Below are positions 47,330 through 60,250 of a stretch of DNA of 64,000 bases, piece after piece; within the stretch, counting starts at the first letter, position 1; each line of letters begins with the position of its first letter. The notes under the pieces are model-generated. The model saw only the letters and a program-made list of their open reading frames with translations, made no database searches and had not been told where the DNA came from. A program made the position numbers and the translations under genes. This stretch comes from Myrica gale (lineage: Eukaryota; Streptophyta; Magnoliopsida; Fagales; Myricaceae): assembly GCA_963930655.1 (NCBI GenBank), contig OZ005614.1, forward strand, positions 1,364,001-1,428,000, written 5' to 3'.

Positions 47330-48751
47330 ACATTATTTAGTATTTACCATTACAGATGAAACTGCAAATCCCCACCCAGTTGAAAAAAATTCTCACAAAA
47401 ATTTGAAATTATCTGAGAGATTTTAACTTATTTGAAACAACTTGAGAAAATACTTTTAAAATGAAAGTGGAGAAAATATGCTAAAATTGCCAGCGCTAGT
47501 AGAAAAAAACACACACACAAATCCGTCTTACCGTACTGTGTTTAATCCATGTACTTGCCCAAGAAAAAAAAGTACAGATTACAGAACAGCTCGTAATTGA
47601 GATTGACGTGAAACTCCATTGGGCCCCGTACAGATCTTGAGAAATAAACAGAACATAGTATATCGCTGTACGCATGATTGTTGTCTTCAAGACCAAAAGA
47701 CAGAGGACATGCATGAGATGAACGGTGGTCCCCGCAATGCTGCCAACACACACCTTCCTCCTTTTCTACGGCCAAAAAAAAAACTCGCTACTACTTGTCC
47801 CTTTCCTCTCTCGTTGCTCACATAATATTTGTTTAGTTTTATGTATTGGGTCAATGGGTTTGAATGTTTAAAAATTTAATTTTTCGATAAAAAAAATTAA
47901 GAGGTAATTTTTTTGTATTTGTTATTTTCTTGGTAAAATTGCTCCTCTTCTGTCAAGTGCACAAGTAACGAGTATTATGCATATTTATTCTCATGCTTTT
48001 TATTAGGTGGTTTGTTTTCCTTTTTTATTATTAAATTAAAAGTAACCTTTTTATTATTATTAAAAATTCAGTAGGTATTGGATGCTTTGAACTTGGAATG
48101 GAGCCTTCTCATCTAACTGGACGCTTAAAAAATTGAATAACATTTTTTTATTATAGATAATACTAAATTTTATTGACTTTGATAAGAATTTGTGAAAAGT
48201 TAGTAGAAATAAAAAAATATTTAATTAAAGATTTTTTTTTTATTAAAGATTGTAAAAAAGTGTAGAGATTTAGATTATCCAATTTAGATTGTGAAAAAGG
48301 CCAACAAAACGAATACATTCTAAAAAAAAAGCATAATTTTTCAGAAATCAAACGAAAACAATTACACTTTAACTTTGGCTATGTTTGATCGAAGCTCTGA
48401 TCAAACCTTTAAAACAATTCCCTTTTTTTGCTTTTACCCGTGAGAGAAAAGAGCCAACACTCAAACAGTTGGGAGCTACTCAATTTTTATCGTCGTGATT
48501 CTCATTGAATTGGGCCAAGTCCCGACACACCAGTACTTTTCAAACTAGTTGGAAATTTCCCTCGTGGGGGCTGCGTCTATAAACGCGAAAAAAAAAGGTA
48601 CAGAGGACTATCACTGACCTTCATATGTTGGGAATAAAAAGCAGAACTTCTCCAGAAGCCAAAGCTTGCTAGTACAGAGTACAAATTACACTAAATGAGC
48701 GAGCTGCTGCAGCGAGTCCACGTAAACCTCGTACACCATCGACCCTTACTG
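47330..48751. other. AT-rich spacer downstream of the Ty3/gypsy element
   Basis: Mostly AT-rich with long A/T tracts (about 47830-48360). No exon, RNA gene or terminal repeat is supported. Confidence 0.5.
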
Positions 48752-51272
48752 CTATAGAGCTTTCGCGTCATCATTGCTCCCATCTTTCACAAGCGCCAAT
48801 TCAGCAGCCAAGGCAATATGGTCACTACCCCATTTCTGAAGAACACAAGACAGTGACATATACCTCAGAGTGGACAATACATGGTAGAACTATATGCTGG
48901 AGTGCTACTAGTTGTTGTTGTTGTTATGATAACTATGCTCTTCAGAATTCCAAAATGGGATGGATGGATATGGTACAAGACGAACAAGGAACTCTATCTG
49001 TCACAAAACAAAAAGGGGCAGTTTATCTGAAGAACCACTTCATCTATCTGCCATAAACGCTTGGTTTACTGTAAATACCACCTGTTTTATCATTCCGATA
49101 AAAAAGGTTTATCTTGCCAATTATCAGAAGGAATATAACCACTTTTTGGTTGTTGTAGGGAACATATACTTTTTTTTTTGATAAGTTGTAGGGAACATAT
49201 ACTTTTCAACAGAGTATTTGGTGTGCAGGAAAAGAACCGTCCAGAAAGTTATACCTTTGTTGGGAATCCTGGAGTCCACTGCATACCCTGTTTTTGCATT
49301 GGAACAAGAACCCTGACCGTCTGGAGACTTTCAGAATGCCTGGATGTCAAATTAAAGTAAAAATAGGTTTCAAAACAGCTATTGTCGGAAACATGTTTAA
49401 GAGCACTTGAACATGTAATAGGAGACTCCACTGCGAATGGCAGAATCTTTAAGAGCACTTACCATATGTAATCAACAGTGCCCAGAAAACACCTATTGAA
49501 ACTTGTTGCTACGGGCTCTCCATTAGAGTCCCTAGTGCCCGAACAATCCTGCCAAAATGCAGAAAGGTAAAACATCCAATTTCATAATCTTATCAAGTAA
49601 TCGAGAATACTTAATATGTAAAAGCTGTAAATTTTTAAAAGATAGATAACTGTTATGCACATAAGAGAGTTCTCTGAGGAAGAACAACAGTGCGTCTGGC
49701 AAACTAAAATTTTATAATCATTACAAACATTTTTCTCTTCACTTTTTCACCAACATTTTCCACTTTTTATCAATTTTTTCACTTTTTCATTCTCTCTTCA
49801 TTTTTCTACCAACTCCTAAAATTTTAACAAAATTTTGTTTCCAAATGCACTGCAAAAGTAAATGCTCAATCTACCTTAACTTCCGTGTATTCGCTACTAA
49901 GCATTAGAGGGTGTTCCAAAAGGGTGCAGTCTGCATTGCCCGTTGCTGTTTCTATTTCCACTGGAGTCCATAATGATGGATCATAAGCAGCATTATCCAT
50001 AGCAACAGCCTCAGAATCAACGCCTTGAGATAAATCATCCTCGACTTCATTGCTCAATGAATTCGAGGGTGAGTCGTGGGGAATCGACCCAAGCCTTGGA
50101 GTGATCTGAGATTGCAGGATTTGATCTTAATTGACCGGGATCAGATGGGAAGGCCTCTTCAGCATCACACAATGCAGATAAAAAGTACTTTCGTCTTCAC
50201 CTCAATCTCCACTTTCAGCCAAAGCTTTGTCAACCTCATTTAGAGATAAATTATCCAGTTTCTCATCCGCTATAAAGTCATTGCTAGTAGGTAGGCATGG
50301 AATGTTGGCTTGAGATTGGCTTGAAGAGCTAGCATAATCATCATGCGCAAATTGATGGGATGATGGATTGCCCAAGTTTCCTGGAGGAAAGACTTCACTA
50401 GCACTGACAAAGGAAGTCCGGCAGGAAGTCTCAGATGAAAAATTTCTGAACTAAAAGGATCAACATGCTCTGGATCAATCTTGGCAGTGGTTGCATGATG
50501 GTTTTCCAGAAAAGAGTCTGCGATTATCTGAGAAGGGGCATTTACTTTCTCACTGTCTCCAGTGTAAGTCGCATTAGAGATAACCTCTCGAGGATCAGAA
50601 GCCACTGGATGACTATTGTGGATCACATCATGCATATAATTGACATGAAACCCACCTTTACTGTAAGAAGTACTAGAGTCTCCCGTAGATCCATCAGCTG
50701 AGTCACGCAAAGTTGATCCACAGAACTCCTTAAAGCCACCCACTTCATCATGCAGCGCACCATCATCCTTTCCACTTTGCATCTCAGAGCATGATTCAGC
50801 AGACACATCAAGCACAGTGCTAACACATTGAGGCTGAGAGTGGTTCATCGCTAGAAAATTCTCCTCAGAACAGTCCAGATTACTCAACTTCTGGTCTGAG
50901 ACAGATTCACTCAGCTTGATGTCTGTTTCCTTGACATCTGTTGAGCATACGTTTTTTATTGGAATATTAGCAGACCTGGGCCTGCAACATTTCACAAGCT
51001 TCAATATTCAACATCACCCAATGACCTAGCTTAGCTCTCCAAAATGAACATTTGCTGGGTATGACCCTACCCAGAATTAGAGTAATATTGCCTCGGTGCA
51101 GGGATTTCTGCACTAGCTTCTCCTGATACCTTATCTCTACCAACTCCAGACAAATCTAGCTGCAACAGACGATATATATTATATGCGTGTAAATTCTTAG
51201 ACAATCAATTACTACACGTTGCACAGAAAGAAAACTTACCTTCCTTTCTGAAATAAAGTTGTATAATGGACT
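48752..51272 (-). pseudogene. CCR4-like exonuclease (CCR4 homologue 5/6 type) pseudogene, C-terminal half
   Basis: Introns are retained. Exons that fit the family: 48752-48835 (KWGSDHIALAAELALV to the stop), 49255-49339 (LQTVRVL, GMQWTPGFPTK), 49463-49548 (CSGTRDSNGEPVATS, FLGTVDYI), an exon ending at 49875 (PSLWTPVEIETATGNADCTL, LEHPLMLSSEYTEVK), a long exon about 50050-50990, 51090-51160 (LDLSGVGRDKVSGEAS) and one ending at 51272 (SPLYNFISERK). The long exon is broken: one frame shifts near 50400 (PAGLPLSVL...), the true frame resumes with LDNLSLNEVDKALAESGD and meets TGA, then one T is missing after DEST. The catalytic GDFN-type N-terminal half is not found upstream. CCR4 proteins deadenylate mRNA; this copy keeps the SDHIAL motif but cannot be made whole. 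Confidence 0.86.
49152..49203. repeat. Tail-only insertion with direct repeats (T-tract plus gataa)
   Basis: gttgtagggaacatatact at 49152-49170 recurs exactly at 49185-49203. The insert tttttttttgataa reads ttatcaaaaaaaaa on the other strand, like a short retroposon 3' end. Confidence 0.78.
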
Positions 51273-51926
51273 CTGATGTGAACACAACAATGTAGATGTC
51301 ATGATACATTATACAGAAAATAAATCCAAAACTTACATTACACTTGAAATTTACCTTCCTTTTTGGTGATCATGATGGGCTGTATCCCCTTGGCTTCGGT
51401 CTTTGACTTTAAGTAGTGTCATTGGTCGTAAGGATCTATGGAACTCAGTTAGCTCATCTCTACATCTTTATCAGTAAATGTAACCATCACAGGATTTCCA
51501 TTTGTTATGTTCTGCATCAGTAATCTGGGTCAAATCAATTTATTTAGTGGGATAATGGTCCTATATTTCACACATTTCTTGAACCTGTGGAGGCAGAAGG
51601 TTGGTGGTTCGTGGGATGGTTATTGGCTGACAGAGAGTCTGCTTCACGATGGAGATGCTTTTACTGGTGGATTTGGCTTACTGAATATGTTGCGGTCATT
51701 ATGGTGAACCTCTGCAAAGTGCTAGTTCCCTGTTGTTGAAACATAAGCAATGTTCTACTTACCCAAAAGGAAAACAAAAAACATAGCATTCTTCTCAGAA
51801 AGCCTCGGAATTTGTACATATAGTATAAGCGAGGCTGACGTCATTTCGACCTTGAGTTTTGTAAATTAAAACTGTGTTATCAATTATATAGTTATATTGT
51901 ATGAGTACGTCTAAAGTCTGAACTAG

Positions 51927-51958
<32 letters not shown>

Positions 51959-52577
51959 GTGTTCTGTTGTATATTTTGATTTGTTTATGACAGCCATGCC
52001 TTTCCCTATACGACATCAGTACCTAAGATGCCACATGTATCACTGTTCTACAACCCCATCTGGATGGGCCGTGGGCAGAATCTTTGGTTGCTTATCAGAA
52101 TTTTCAAAAAAAAATTTGCAGGCGATCTTTAAGTTTGGGCTAGCCGATACGTTTTCCAAATAAATCACGAATCTGCTGTATACCGAACTCCAATTGAAGC
52201 TAATGTAAAAATGGTGCCTGTTAATGCAAGACAGATCGAACCTGGAAGTGGTTCGAGTGTTCCGGTTGAATTCTGCGTAACCTAAGGGAAAGATGTCCAA
52301 CCCATTAGATAAGCGAGAGCAAGAAAAACTCAAATTCAATAATGGTTACGTCGTTGGAATTCCAGGAACCCTCCCTAATCCCAACAGTACAAACTTCTCA
52401 AATATTTGAACACTACTCCAGAAACCAGAAACCAGCCAAAATATCTCCTAGCTCGTGACAAATGCAATTTTGCATGTAAAAGAACTCGAAGCTTAGACAC
52501 TAAAATTCCAGTATGATCAATGCAAGGTCAATTAATAATGACATTGAAAGACTCCTCCACGGAACAAGCTTTGAAAT
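51273..52577. other. Spacer between CCR4 relic and NAA50
   Basis: Contains a (TC)n microsatellite at about 51930-51953 and the NAA50 3'UTR at the right. No gene or further CCR4 exon is supported. Confidence 0.5.
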
Positions 52578-54882
52578 TTATTTCTTTGTCTGAGGGAGAA
52601 ACTTGGTAAGAACGTAGCAGTCTGGAGGGGTAATGTTTGTGTAGTAGTTCTGGATAGTGTCTGTGATCTCAAAACCAAATTTCTTGTAAAAATTTATGGC
52701 ATCCTCATTGTTTGTCTGCACATGCAAGTAAATCTCAGGAATGTTTTGCTTGGAGCAGAGATCAAGAACATGGTTCAACAGCCTCGTACCTGCCAAATCC
52801 AAGATTGGAAAATCAGTGAACTTGTAATATGTAAATTACACAATACTTGTCTACCCCCCGCCCCCCCTCAATAAATGAAACCACAAATGCAAGATTCAGC
52901 CAAGAGTATTTGGATTTGTTTTTGTTGATTTATTCAAAATTAGAATTTATCTTAAGCAATCGTAGATAATGTTCATATATTGCTGAAAAGGGTGCGTCGC
53001 ATAAGGAACATGCAAGAAAAAGTTTTGATTCCTTGTGATATTGAATAGTTCCTTCCTATTTTGGAACACGATCCGATCATTAGAAATATAGTGAGAAGTA
53101 ATACCCATGACAAAAGAGAAGGGAGAGTGTGAGGGGAGCTTAAACTATACTATAGTAACTAGAGAACAGGGGAAAATCATTTTTTTGATAAGTAAAGAAC
53201 AGGAGAAAGTCATAGCAACGAAAACATTTCTGTTGATACCAGGACTACTCTAGGAAATCAGTATATTAGGAAATACAGCAAAACTATTATTAACTGGCAA
53301 ATATTACAATAAACAGTCCAGTAAATCCTAATAAATTTATCTGTTGCCTATACAAATAATTAAAGGAAATAAAAAGGCAAAGAAACCCACAAAACCAACT
53401 AATTCTTATCAATGTTCATCAGAATAAATAGATTTCCAACCAAAAGTATGTGGGTTAGATCTTGATTCCCTTTCTTCATTTCCACAGCTTGTTTTCAATG
53501 CACATGACTTCAGACCATTGAACTGTGACTGCTATTTTAGGTGGAAAACCTAAAGCACTTGTGAGCCTAACATGGTATGGCTATTAGGACCAAGTCATAT
53601 CAACAAGCATACTTACCAAAGAAACAAATCGGCAAGCATAATGCTGTGACTTCTCAAACAAACTCAAAACAAACCTTACATAAAAAAAAAAAGGATAAGT
53701 TGCATGCTCACCAATGCCTAATCCCCGATATGGCGCTAAGACACCCAATGTCATGATATAGACACAGACAGCCCCACCTTCCTTCTTCTCAAGCCGACAT
53801 GCAATGGAACCAACGCAGATGTCACTGTAGTATGCTGAGGGAAAAAACAAAAGGTGACCCCTTAGAATGACTAATACATTACAAATGTGAGCTACAGAGA
53901 AATTACAGTATCGAGTTCAATAGTGGAAGTTGGACATCACAAGACCATAACAATCATGAGTTATGTGCACACTCTTGAAATTTTTTTTGTAAAGCTTTGC
54001 ATACACCCTTTCTCTGTTCCTTTCTCTTTTTTTAGGATTTCTTGTGTTTTACATTTCCCACGTACATTTGTCTATACTCTTCTTTGTGCATGATTAGAAA
54101 CATGGATCGAGCTGACCGGAATTAGTTGGGACTAAGACTTGATTGAGTTCAGTTGTAATCTTCCTCTTGACTATGTGCACCCAAAGAAGGTCCAGTAATT
54201 CGGGAATAATAAGAATTGTCTGATAAAATAAGAAATACATAGGTCAAGCTCTGTTACAAAGTATCCATTTGCCATATCATATCCGAGGAAATGCATAAAA
54301 TAGAACACAATCTTTTCCAAAACGAAGTTCAAGCAACAATTGGCGTCTCCAAATAAAAAAGAACACATAATGCGCAAAAGATAAAGAATGCATAGCAGAA
54401 ACCACCAAGAACATAACAACTATTACGAACAAGGACAAACATAACCCATCATAGATGACACCACTCGACCAGTCCAGCAAATATTAATAAGCACCACATG
54501 ACTCCATAGAGGAAGCCACCGAGAACAATAGACCCCAACAAGCCTCAACCAATGGAACTCCTCAAAGATTGAAACCGAAAACACGCAAAAACCATGACAT
54601 ATATCAGCGACTGGGATTGGAAACCATCGTCCGGAACACAAAATAATTAAGAACCCCCGCAAATCTAAAAAAATATACAGGAATAAGCCAGAGGCAGAAG
54701 AGGGGTTGAAGGGGGGGGGGGGACGAACCTAGCTTGGTGAACTCGCCGGAAGCGAGGGCATCGGCGTAGTACTTCTCATTGTAGCGAACCGGAAAGAGGA
54801 CCGTGTTAAGCTTCTTCAGCTGCATCAAGTTCTTGTCCCTCACGCCATCTAGCGATATTGACACCTCGCGTCCAGCACCCAT
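52578..54882 (-). CDS. NAA50: N-alpha-acetyltransferase 50 (NAA50), intact
   Basis: Three exons: 54729-54882, 53712-53834 and 52578-52789, which total 489 nt (162 aa). The protein starts MGAGREVSISLDGVRDKNLM, has the substrate-side FPVRYNEKYYAD, then the GNAT fold: IMTLGVLAPYRGLGIGTRLL with the acetyl-CoA loop R/Q-x-x-G-x-G/A (RGLGIG), and IYLHVQTNNEDAINFYKKFG for the last strand and helix, ending LTKFLPQTKK. NAA50 acetylates N-termini beginning with Met plus a hydrophobic residue and associates with NatA (NAA10/NAA15) on ribosomes; in plants it affects growth and stress responses. All junctions keep frame. A run of 12 C begins six bases inside intron 1. Confidence 0.96.
53161..53213. repeat. 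Tail-only insertion in NAA50 intron 2 (T-tract plus gataagt)
   Basis: agagaacaggggaaaatcat (53161-53180) and aaagaacaggagaaagtcat (53194-53213) match at 17 of 20. The insert ttttttgataagt reads acttatcaaaaaa on the other strand. Confidence 0.65.
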
Positions 54883-57636
54883 TCCTTTTCCTATATTATT
54901 ATGCGCCTAGTTTTATTTTCTTTTTTTGAGCCTCTGAGTAATTTATAATATTAGACGCGAAGTCGCAGGCTATCGGAGGAACAGAGCGGTATAGAGCGAT
55001 GCGATTGCGAGGTGGTTTTTGGAGGATTGGGGTTTTATCAGGTTGACTTTTCTAGTTGATTCGCTAGGTTCCGTTTGGTTTGCGCGAAAATACGGAGACT
55101 TGGAGATGTTGGGCCCAGGTTTGGTCAGCTTGGGCTTTTCTAATTTCAATGGCGGAAACCGGCGCAGATGTTTTATTGCGCCCAGCCCAATTCTCAGTCC
55201 TAGTTAATTAAATCACAACTCTTAATGTGAAACTATATCCCGATTCCGATAGCTTGATAACTCGAGAAGAGAAGTTATGTTTGCAAAAGTCAATCACAAA
55301 GCATTCTTCATAGCATATTCTCTGCAGCTAAAAGAGCCTAGGGATGTTTTCCTCGTAATTGTTCATTCACCCTATTCATATTGGCTTTAGTTAGATGAGA
55401 TCCAGCTAGATACTTGATCTACAGTGTTTGTAAAGTATTGTTCTACGGAACAAAAAATCCACGATTCTTAATGACATACTCTTATCTGTTCATTCAGCTA
55501 TGCTTATCAGTTTGGAATAAGTTTCATTCAATGGTTCTTGTTGCTCACGATGCTTCAATCTTTGGCTACATGCTTGGATGCTTTCGCAAGTAATCTCTTA
55601 TGTTTTCGAATCTAAGTCTCGAAACATAATCAATTGCTGTGATAATATTCTTTTGTGTGTGTTCGGATTACAGTGCACCGATAGAGGTAGTTTTATTTTC
55701 TTCCCATCAAGGAGATAAAGAATTTGGAAACCAAGGTAGACATTCTAAAGATGTAATGTGAACTAAGCTGGGGAAATGGCAAGTGGGTGGAAAGGAGATA
55801 TGCCATGTTAAGAGTATGAGACGAGGTCCATTGGGCTAGGGTGTTTAAGACCTGGATGACTACTAACGAATCTCCTCGATTCCTTACTGTAACCAGTTAT
55901 GGACACTCGGGGATGGAGCATCCAAGGCAGCCCATTTTTACCTATATTGAGATTTAACAAAAACAAAAAAACCCGACAGCATGGATGAAAAGATGAAAAA
56001 ACTAATGTCTTCGCTTCCGCTGAAAATATTTTTAAAAAATATGTTTGGTAGGAGTGAAAAACAAAAGCCAAAAGAAAATACATATCTCAATCGGTGCTTA
56101 TATCAATGATTTATATGCATAAATTATGAAGATTAGGATTTGAAGAGAATCTCCTTGCATAGCTCTTGAATATTTGGCAAACAACCAAACAAGAGTAAAA
56201 TTATTGATGGCTAAAAAATGCACATCTTCTCAGATTTTGGTTGGAGAATTTTATTTATCAAAATACTGACTTTTGATTTATGATTAGAAAGGTTAATGGT
56301 TTTATAAATTTTATCTTATACACACTTTTTAATATCGTTATACACTTTCTTTTAATATCTCAATTGATGATAACAATTTGTTTTGGTCTATTGTGATTCT
56401 ATGTTATGAGATTTTCATTGTTTTTGATATCTTTATTGATAAAAATAAATTAAAATTATTATAAAATATATTTTTTAAAATTTTCAAGTTATAATCAAAT
56501 ATTATATGCTTATTTTAAAACAACAAAAAAGGCCGTACAAAATTGGAGCGAACCATAAAACTAGACATGGGCCGACAACCGCGCTGGGGAGAAAGAGATC
56601 GGCCTGACCGACGGTAGTTGGCTTCGATCGGCCTAAGAGAGAGAGAGGGGGAGAGGAAAACTCAAAGCAGCAAGAGAGAGAGAGAGGTGACAGCGACGAC
56701 GACGACGGAAAGTGGGGGGCTAGGAAATTTGAGACGAAGAAGTGGAGGATTCGAGTGAGGCAATGAGGCTTAGGGAAGACTAAGAAGTTGGGGGTAGGGA
56801 GACGATGTCACCTCTTTAGGGGGATTATAATATTTTAATTAAAAATAGAGTGAAATTCCCCCTTATACTCTCGATTCGGTTAGGCCCACGATCCTGAAAT
56901 TTTGGGAACCGACAATCGAATCGGACTGAACTCAAACCGGCCAGTCCAATCAATTTCGGGCTAATTTGGGTCGGTCCAGTCGATTTTAACCCAAACGTGA
57001 TCACCCATACACAAATCGGACTAGATTGGACCGGATTTGTGGTCTTAGTGATACAAATCCGGTCTAGTCCAGACCGGATTTTGAAAAATCGATTATATCC
57101 AGTCCGATTCGGTTCAGACCGTTTGAGATTCAGTCTGGACCGGACCAGATTTATTAATATAAATAATAGCTATCTTTTTATATAAATTTTTAATACAAAC
57201 TTAAAACTTTTACCCTAAAATTATACATTTTGAGATCTTTAACCATGTCACTCCCTTCAACTAATTTTTTTTTAATTTTAAGATGCTAGCTTAAAATGAA
57301 AAATAAAATAAAACTTAATAAACAAAATCGAACCGATCATTTCAGTCCTTTAATTTAAGCAAAATAGGAAATCCTGTCGGTGAGCCCTCCGCAAACAAGG
57401 AAATTTATTTAATTTTTTCTTCATTATACACGGAAACAGACGACAAGAGTAAAACTGTAAAATGTTAGCTCACACGCGCGCAAGAACGTGTGTGTGTGCG
57501 ACATTCATTATCGTTCTCTGCTTTTATCGGAACGACAAAGGATTAATGAGGATCCCAACAAAAACACCTCGAAACGAAGCTCAACCACCACCAGATCGGA
57601 CCTGTTAGAGGAAGAAAGATCTCGGGCTAAGCAGCA
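54883..57636. other. NAA50/V-ATPase divergent intergenic region
   Basis: Promoters lie at both ends. Positions 56570-56760 are GC-rich with (GA)n runs. Positions 56880-57150 are packed with accgg, ggtccagaccgga and related palindromic words, probably a degraded DNA transposon. A short (gt)n at about 57489-57498 follows. No gene is supported. Confidence 0.5.
56880..57150. repeat. accgg-rich repeat, likely transposon relic
   Basis: Repeated words such as ccggtctagtccagaccgg and gtctggaccggacc in both orientations. It shares style with 38985-39105 and 41690-41845. Boundaries and class are not determined. Confidence 0.35.
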
Positions 57637-59691
57637 ATGGCCGTAGATACTGCCACGTGGGCCCACGCCCTCGCAAGGATCTCGCCTTACACCTTCTCCG
57701 CCATCGGCATCGCTGTCGCCATCGGCGTCTCCGTCCTCGGCGCGGCCTGGTACTACTACCGATCTTGTTTGCCTATCATCTTTTGTTTTTCTTTCTTCCT
57801 CGTTTCAATTTCTGATTTCTGAGAACCTTTCCGCGAATACTCGGATTTGTTAGGGGTATTTTTATAACTGGAAGCAGTTTGATCGGTGCTGCGATCAAAG
57901 CTCCCCGAATTACTTCGAAGAATCTAATTAGGTATCACAACCGTATGTCTTTCTCTTTTACTCTTTTTCTCAACGTTTTCGCAATTATTATGTTTTCTCT
58001 TTGAATTACTGGAATTTCGAGTTTTTCCTGTTTCCAAGACTGAATGCGAAAATGTGTTCCCTGGACACCTGCGCACCGAGCTTTGGAGCTTTGATGAATT
58101 ATGGCTCACCGTTGTGTGGAAATGCTCTTGTAGAAGTGTTTAGTACCAAGTAGATGTTCATTTTAGCTTTTGGTTTCGGTCAAATTCGATCGCTGGCTTA
58201 CTATTAGTTGGGTAATTTCTGTATATCATCGCTTGCTTCTGTACTCTCCTATGAGAAATTCAGCTCCTGTTTTCGTTCTGTACTATTAGGACTGCCTTCC
58301 CATGTCGAGCGTTTATCACATCACCTGGGCAGAGGTGGTTCTTAATCTCAAATCTTACTTTTTTCTCTTTTTTTTTGGCAAATCTCAAATCATACTTACA
58401 TGTATGTGCTGTAATGAAAAGTGCGGAGAAATCAGAAGATATTTTGTGGTTATTGTGATATAATAAAAATCTTTTGGTATATGTGCACTGCATCATATTA
58501 ATTGTCCCACTGATGCTTTTTTTCTCAAACTCGGTCGCTCTTGAGCAAGTAGTTGTCTGTCTCACAAAACTCCTTATTTTGTGGATTCACTTTCCCGATC
58601 CCGCAATCTTCATCAGAGAACGAACTAAGAAATCAACAAATCTCTGGGCATAAAGGAGGATTAAGAAGGTTTCTGAAAAATTAGGACGACAGTGATGTTA
58701 TCTCTCTTATCCATGGGTGGCTGAAGTTGTATTCTACAAGGCTTAGCTTGCTTCGTAATCTTTAAACGTAGAGGCAGAGTGCTTCATATTGAAAGGAGAA
58801 ACCTTTGTTCAACATCAAACCTCAACTAGGACATCATGCAGCATGAATTGATTCTGTGTGTCTGCACAGTTATGCGTAGTAGGTAGACACTTCTGTCTTT
58901 GAACCTGTATAATGCACATGGTTAGACTTCTCTGGCTCGTTATAAGCTGGAGTAGACAAAACACTATTTATTTTCTGGACATGCAATGCTGGTTTCTTTT
59001 GCGGACAATATGAATCCCCTGTTGTAAAACTGGATGAATTATTGTATGTGCTTCCCCATTCAATGGTAACATTCAAGGCAGGTTCTAGCTCTCAAGTTTC
59101 AAGATACCAGAACTTGTTGTTGATGACTGTACGTTGAATTGTTCGGTTTTTCCCAATAAAGACAGTGGAGCAGCGAGGAACACTTTCTAGTTACATCTAT
59201 AGAGCACAGCTACTTATTTTGCATTGATGGATACACTGTTTTCGTTATTTCAGTGTTATCTTTTGTGAAGCTGTTGCTATTTATGGTGTTATCGTGGCAA
59301 TTATTCTGCAAACAAAGTTAGAGAGCGTTCCATCATCACAGCTTTATGCACCTGAGTCTCTTAGAGCAGGATATGCAATCTTCGCATCCGGGCTTATTGT
59401 GGGATTTGCAAACCTTGTCTGCGGGTATATATCTCCTGACTTTGACCCTATTTTGGAATTCTCGTAAACATATTTTTGCCTTCCTCTCACGTTCTTTCTG
59501 CTTCTTCTTTCTGCAATAGGGTGTGTGTAGGAGTCATCGGAAGCAGTTGTGCATTATCCGATGCTCAAAACTCCACTCTTTTTGTGAAGATTCTTGTGAT
59601 CGAAATCTTCGGTAGTGCCCTTGGGTTGTTCGGAGTAATTGTGGGAATTATCATGTCGGCTCAAGCATCATGGCCTGCAAACGCCGCGTAA
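57637..59691 (+). CDS. V-type proton ATPase subunit c'' (proteolipid), intact
   Basis: Four exons: 57637-57749, 57854-57931, 59254-59424 and 59520-59691, which total 534 nt (177 aa), the family length. It starts [20 protein letters not shown]. Four to five membrane helices include [32 protein letters not shown], then [20 protein letters not shown] with the proton-carrying Glu, [20 protein letters not shown] and [20 protein letters not shown] with the second conserved Glu. c'' is part of the rotating proteolipid ring of the Vo sector in endomembranes and the tonoplast, driving acidification. The long intron 2 (57932-59253) holds a tail-only insertion. Exon junctions are in frame and GT-AG. Confidence 0.96.
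58344..58397. repeat. Tail-only insertion in V-ATPase c'' intron 2
   Basis: aatctcaaatcttactt (58344-58360) and aatctcaaatcatactt (58381-58397) differ at one base. The 20-base insert reads tgccaaaaaaaaagagaaaa on the minus strand; tgcc before the A-run recalls the ttgcctag end of the retroposon at 35188-36153. Confidence 0.72.
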
Positions 59692-60009
59692 TTTGCTATT
59701 CTCACTGGAACTTGAGGACTCAGCTATGACACAGCGCAATGTCTTATTTACCGCAAACAGACTATGTATCTTGTTTCAAGCTGTTATTAATAGGGATATT
59801 TAGAAATTCATGTGGATATAGATTGTGTCCTTATTTCAATCTTGGTCTGCATTTTTTCTGTAGATGGAAATGAAATTGAAGGCATGCTAAAATTTGTCCT
59901 GAGATGCATATGCTCGTTTCAATCGAAGCTGCATAGCAACAGAAAAAGAAAAAAATTCTCAGCATTTCCTTTCTATGGAAACAAAATGTTGGAAAAGAGC
60001 GGTGGGCCA

Positions 60010-60250
60010 TTTTTTTTGGGTGACGAGGGAAATCCGGGCATCCAACCACTTGCACCGAGCTCGGACGAACCTGGCCCAGTATACGCACGAGGTGGGCTTA
60101 ACGCCACGGCAAATCCCAGGTCGTGCAGCCCTCCCAAACCACACATGTCAGTTAAGTCCAATTTCGCTGAGGGAGTGACCCCAATGAGTTGTTTGCACCT
60201 GAGAGGATTCGAACTTGGGACCTCAGGGGGAGCAAACCCCTAGGTAGGCT
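60010..60250 (-). mobile_element. SINE-like element, minus strand
   Basis: Read on the minus strand it begins near gtttgctccccctgaggtcc, has a box B-like aagttcgaatcctc, a GC-rich body and an A-tail (cccaaaaaaaatgg) at 60010-60020. The gttcgaatcc sequence fits a tRNA-type polymerase III box. Box A is poor, so the 5' end may be truncated, and no clear target duplication was found. It sits between the V-ATPase 3' end and the BAHD pseudogene. Confidence 0.6.
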
